Shown here: in pieces, positions 5,473 through 8,378 of the stretch
Layout of the letters: each line of letters opens with the position of its first letter
Position numbering within the stretch: position 1 is the stretch's first letter
Assembly: GCA_012727835.1 (NCBI GenBank)
Contig: JAAYGE010000055.1
Location: 1 to 8,378 of the forward strand
Source: Bacillota bacterium
Lineage (GTDB): Bacteria > Bacillota_H > UBA994 > UBA5500
Direction: 5' to 3'
Length of the DNA: 8,378 nucleotides
Notes under the pieces: model-generated
What the model was told of the DNA's origin: nothing
What the model saw: only the letters and a program-made list of their open reading frames with translations
Databases searched by the model: none
Position numbers and translations under genes: made by a program

Positions 5473-6398
5473 AGACAAATGAAACAGTACAGATGCTAAA
5501 AATTCTAACTATCTATGCCGCCGGTTTGTTGATCGGGGCGGTTAGCGGCTTCTTGCCGCTTTTATCCTTAGCGGCGGGCCTACCAGTTTTGGTAGTTCGC
5601 CACCAAATGGGCCTGCTGCAGGCCCGGCTGATGGCTTTAGCCACTTTAGTCCTCACCTGGATTATCCTTGATCCCTTATCCTTCGTAATTGTGAGCCTGG
5701 GGATTGTTGTCGGTTATAGCCTACTGAATTGGCGTTCTTCAGAGCAGGGACTGGGAATAGCCTATAGACGGAGCCTGCTAGGCGGGGCAATTTGGTTAGC
5801 TGTGGGCAACTTTGTTGCCGTTTTTATAACTCAGCGCAACCTGTTGGCTTTAATTAACGAAGCCATGACCCAGTCTTTCCAACTTTTGTTGGAGCATATG
5901 ACTGCTATGGATATTTACCCCCCTGAACAGTTGGAGTTCTTGCAGACCTTTCAGGAACAAGCCGTGCCCATATTCAATCAAACTTGGCCTATCATGGCCT
6001 TCGTTTTCATTTCTTTAAGCACTACCGTCGGTCTGTTGCTGTTAGCCCGCTATGAGCCGGCGGTGGCTTATAGTTTAGCCAATTGGCGGGAGTTGCGGGC
6101 CCCTGCCTGGCTGGCCATCGTCACTTTTGTTGCCCATGGCTTGCATCAGTTGGCGCCCAACATTTATCCCTGGTTGGTTAATAACGTGCTGGGAATAGGT
6201 AATTTTGTGCTTTTCCTTTTCGGTTATGCCCTTGTCCAGTTTTATATGCGGCATTTTCGTTTCAGTAGAATGATGGGCGTACTCTTTACCCTTTACCTGT
6301 TCCTGAGCCCCTGGTTGCGCCCCATTTTGGCCCTGGTAGGCCGATTCGATGCACTTTTCGACTATCGCTATTACGCACGAGCCAAAACTCAATCATAA
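5469..6398 (+). CDS. DUF2232 multi-pass membrane protein (YybS-type)
   Basis: The 309-residue integral membrane protein has about eight hydrophobic segments: near residues 12-28, 30-44, 54-80, 103-121, 172-192, 212-226, 237-260 and 268-290. A polar amphipathic stretch (about 122-170) lies between the fourth and fifth. The C-terminal GRFDALFDYRYY matches the short signature that ends many DUF2232 proteins. The family is conserved in Bacillota next to rplI and dnaB and is named YybS in Bacillus subtilis; its function is unknown, and a transport or energy-coupling-like role has only been suggested from topology. ATG 5469 overlaps the preceding stop codon, with AGGAG at 5458-5462 as binding site. 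The expected gdpP gene does not follow; rplI begins 12 nt downstream. Confidence 0.85.
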   Translation: MKTNETVQMLKILTIYAAGLLIGAVSGFLPLLSLAAGLPVLVVRHQMGLLQARLMALATLVLTWIILDPLSFVIVSLGIVVGYSLLNWRSSEQGLGIAYRRSLLGGAIWLAVGNFVAVFITQRNLLALINEAMTQSFQLLLEHMTAMDIYPPEQLEFLQTFQEQAVPIFNQTWPIMAFVFISLSTTVGLLLLARYEPAVAYSLANWRELRAPAWLAIVTFVAHGLHQLAPNIYPWLVNNVLGIGNFVLFLFGYALVQFYMRHFRFSRMMGVLFTLYLFLSPWLRPILALVGRFDALFDYRYYARAKTQS

Positions 6399-6410
6399 GA
6401 GGTGATATTA

Positions 6411-6860
6411 ATGCGAGTATTGTTATTAGCAGATGTGAAAGGGTTAGGCAAAAAGGGAGAAGTGGTTAATGCCAGCGATGGTTATGTTAGAAACTATTTG
6501 CTTCCACGCAATTTAGCGAAAGAGGTTACCCCAGCGGTGCTGAAGGCCTTAGAGCAAGAAAAAGCGGCTAAAGCCCGGCAGCGGGAGCGGGAAAAGCAGG
6601 AGGCGGCCCAGTTGGGCGAAAAACTGAGCCAGACTACCGTGCGCCTGACAGCCCGAGCCGGCGAGGGCGGACGTCTCTTTGGCTCTATCACCAGCAAGGA
6701 TATTGCACAGGCCTTGTCTAAACAGCATGGTGTTAAAGTAGATCGGCGTAAAATTGAACTGAAGGAGCCAATCCGCTCCTTAGGGGCGACAACCGTTCCT
6801 GTGCGCATCTATCATGATACGGTAGTCTCCTTAAAAGTGGAGGTTGTTAGCCAAGACTAG
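6411..6860 (+). CDS. rplI: Large ribosomal subunit protein bL9
   Basis: L9 binds 23S rRNA near the L1 stalk base and reaches between neighbouring ribosomes, helping reading-frame maintenance. The 149-residue length is standard. The N-terminal domain ([19 protein letters not shown] and [14 protein letters not shown]), the long charged connecting helix (about 41-75, rich in K, E, R and Q) and the C-terminal domain with [12 protein letters not shown] (88-99) are all present. ATG 6411 is preferred over an in-frame GTG three codons upstream because AGAGGTGA (6398-6405) is its binding site and L9 proteins start with this MRVLLL-type strand. The start lies 12 nt after the DUF2232 gene and the stop lies 29 nt before dnaB. 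Confidence 0.98.
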   Translation: MRVLLLADVKGLGKKGEVVNASDGYVRNYLLPRNLAKEVTPAVLKALEQEKAAKARQREREKQEAAQLGEKLSQTTVRLTARAGEGGRLFGSITSKDIAQALSKQHGVKVDRRKIELKEPIRSLGATTVPVRIYHDTVVSLKVEVVSQD

Positions 6861-6889
6861 CCTATTTAGCAGAAGGAGGGGAGGGCAGC

Positions 6890-8218
6890 ATGGAAGAGCT
6901 TAAGTTGCCCCCACATAATTTAGAAGCGGAACAGTCGGTGTTGGGCGCCATGCTCATCGATAGTGAGGCAGCGCCTATCGTGGCCGGTATTCTCAAACCC
7001 AGCCATTTCTATCGAGAAAGCCATCGGTTGATCTATGAAACTATGCTACAGCTTTTTAGCAAAGCTGAGCCCATCGACCTAATTACGCTCAGCGATGCCC
7101 TAGCCCAGCGGGGAGTTTTAGAGCAGGTGGGCGATGTCCAATACCTGACCCTGCTGGCCAATTTGGTGCCATCCTCCGCCGTGGTGGAGCATTATGCCCA
7201 AATTGTACAGAGTAAAGCGATTTTGCGCGACCTGATCAATGCGGCCCAACAAATTTCCGCCGCCTGTTATCAACAGGAAGAAGTCGACTCGGTATTAGAA
7301 GAAGCCGAACGGCTTATTTTTCAACTGAGTCAAAGTCGCATACGGAGAGACTTTCAAGGTATGCCGGAAATAATTGCGGAGGTTTACGAGCGCATTGCCC
7401 ATTTGGTAAAGAACAAGGGGAGCGTTTCCGGTTTAGCCACCGGTTTTCGTGCTTTAGATGAGCTGCTTTCAGGACTGCAGCCCTCCGATTTAATCATTGT
7501 TGCTGCCCGTCCTAGTGTGGGTAAAACCGCCTTTGCCCTCAATATAGCGCAGAATGTGGCCATCAGGCAGCAACAGGCCGTGGCCATCTTCAGCCTGGAG
7601 ATGGCAAAAGATCAGCTGGCCATGCGTATGCTCTGTACCGAAGCCCGGGTCGACGGGCAGAAGGTGCGTAGCGGTTGGCTGGATGCCAACGACTGGGCCA
7701 AAATTAGCGAAGCCAGTGACATTTTAGCCGAAGCCCCCATCTTTATTGATGACACCCCGGCCATAACTGCTATGGAGATGCGCTCGAAAGCACGACGCCT
7801 CAAATTGGAACATGATATTCAGTTGATTATCGTAGACTACTTACAGTTGATGCGGGGAGGCGGGCGGACGGAGAGCCGACAACAGGAAGTGGCTGAGATT
7901 ACCCGTTCTCTTAAGGCATTGGCTCGGGAGCTGCAAGTGCCGTTAATCGCCCTGTCCCAGCTGTCGCGGCGGGCAGAGGAGAGGGAAGGCAAACGCCCCG
8001 GATTGGCCGACCTGCGGGAATCGGGTGAAATTGAACAGGCCGCTGACGTGGTGGCATTCCTTTATCGCGAAGACTATTATGACCAGGATACGCCCAATCG
8101 CAATATCGTAGAAGTGATCGTCGGTAAACATCGTAACGGCCCTGTCGGTACCGTTAAACTGACCAACCTGCGTCATATTGGTCTCTTTAGTGACCCGGCT
8201 CCAGAACCAGCCAACTAG
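6890..8218 (+). CDS. dnaB: Replicative DNA helicase DnaB (DnaC in Bacillus subtilis)
   Basis: This is the hexameric 5'-to-3' helicase that unwinds DNA at the replication fork and engages primase. The 442-residue protein is complete. The N-terminal domain covers about 1-150, beginning LPPHNLEAEQSVLGAMLID, and the linker helix about 160-175. The RecA-like domain runs from about 180 to 435, with Walker A ARPSVGKTA (206-214), the SLEM glutamate at 237, Walker B IIVDYLQL (313-320) with D316, the SQLSRRAEER segment, and the KHRNGPVG region (413-420) that carries the likely trans-acting arginine (R415). GAAGGAGGGG lies at 6872-6881 with 8-nt spacing. No intein is present at the Walker A or downstream insertion sites. 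It is the last core gene of the unit, and the next start lies 12 nt downstream. Confidence 0.99.
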   Translation: MEELKLPPHNLEAEQSVLGAMLIDSEAAPIVAGILKPSHFYRESHRLIYETMLQLFSKAEPIDLITLSDALAQRGVLEQVGDVQYLTLLANLVPSSAVVEHYAQIVQSKAILRDLINAAQQISAACYQQEEVDSVLEEAERLIFQLSQSRIRRDFQGMPEIIAEVYERIAHLVKNKGSVSGLATGFRALDELLSGLQPSDLIIVAARPSVGKTAFALNIAQNVAIRQQQAVAIFSLEMAKDQLAMRMLCTEARVDGQKVRSGWLDANDWAKISEASDILAEAPIFIDDTPAITAMEMRSKARRLKLEHDIQLIIVDYLQLMRGGGRTESRQQEVAEITRSLKALARELQVPLIALSQLSRRAEEREGKRPGLADLRESGEIEQAADVVAFLYREDYYDQDTPNRNIVEVIVGKHRNGPVGTVKLTNLRHIGLFSDPAPEPAN

Positions 8219-8230
8219 AGGAGTGATCAA

Positions 8231-8378
8231 GTGAGCACTGCTAAGTACGATTGCATAATTGTAGGTACCGGTCCCGCCGGTATCTTTGCTGCTTGGGAGC
8301 TTTGTAACAACTCGAATCTGAAAATACTCATGCTGGAAAAGGGGCGGGATATCAATGCCCGCTACTGCCATCTAGCCA
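8231..8378 (+). CDS. FAD-dependent dehydrogenase, COG2509-type, N-terminal part (3' end outside window)
   Basis: Forty-nine residues are visible before the window ends. GTG 8231 is chosen because GAGGAGTGA (8218-8226) precedes it, 12 nt after the dnaB stop codon. The N-terminus shows a classic dinucleotide-binding fold: YDCIIVGTGPAG (GxGxxG at residues 12-17), the helix FAAWELC, and the second strand LKILMLEKG ending in an acidic residue (E38). The KGRDINARYCHLA continuation resembles the KGRDIxxRxCP segment of COG2509 uncharacterised FAD-dependent dehydrogenases, which are about 460 residues long. The reaction is unknown. Short spacing suggests read-through from dnaB. Another Rossmann-type flavoprotein is possible, since only the FAD-binding part is seen. 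Confidence 0.8.
   Translation, partial: MSTAKYDCIIVGTGPAGIFAAWELCNNSNLKILMLEKGRDINARYCHLA

Noticed and set aside
6890..8218. Intein or insertion in dnaB
   Set aside because: The reading frame has normal length (442 codons), and Walker A, Walker B and flanking motifs are contiguous.
7943..8371. 142-codon open frame on the minus strand over the dnaB 3' end and the next gene
   Set aside because: It lies opposite two well-supported genes, has no recognisable family features and no convincing binding site; it is a by-product of their codon use.

Overview
The window reads as chromosomal core DNA of a low-to-mid GC Gram-positive bacterium of the Bacillota, most likely a spore-forming member of the Clostridia or a neighbouring class. 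This rests on the gene order rpsF-ssb-rpsR followed by a DUF2232 (YybS-type) gene, rplI and dnaB, on strong GGAGG-type ribosome binding sites, on GTG and TTG starts, and on the DUF951, DUF3343, CvpA and MscS genes next to rpsF. All recognised genes are on the + strand and tightly packed. There is no gene-free stretch longer than about 110 bases, and I see no tRNA, rRNA, insertion sequence, prophage, CRISPR array or recent mobile DNA.

Positions 1-3947 hold a block of envelope-type genes of poorly known function. They are the C-terminal part of a YkvI-like multi-pass membrane protein, a membrane-anchored beta-propeller gene (DUF5711-like) broken by one in-frame TGA, a CvpA-family membrane protein, a small DUF3343 protein (putative Se/S carrier-like), an MscS-type mechanosensitive channel and a DUF951 zinc-ribbon-like protein. 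Junctions are 2-22 nt apart or overlap by one base, except for the gap before the propeller gene, which may have its own promoter.

Positions 3948-5097 form the rpsF-ssb-rpsR operon. It has a near-ideal extended -10 promoter, a leader with a clear hairpin and a strong intrinsic terminator. These genes join ribosome assembly (S6 and S18 bind the 30S platform together) with single-stranded DNA protection.

Positions 5098-8378 form a second unit: a MazG-like protein, DUF2232, rplI and dnaB, then the start of a COG2509-type FAD-dependent dehydrogenase. A sequence resembling a sigma-H (Spo0H) promoter sits between the terminator and the first gene. The gdpP (yybT) gene, which usually lies between the DUF2232 gene and rplI in Bacillota, is absent here: the two genes are 12 nt apart.

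I found no clearly new multi-gene system. The observations most worth checking are the nonsense codon that replaces a repeat-motif glycine in the propeller gene, the missing gdpP, the sigma-H-like promoter ahead of a replication and translation unit, and the MazG-like protein that lacks the expected acidic metal ligands.
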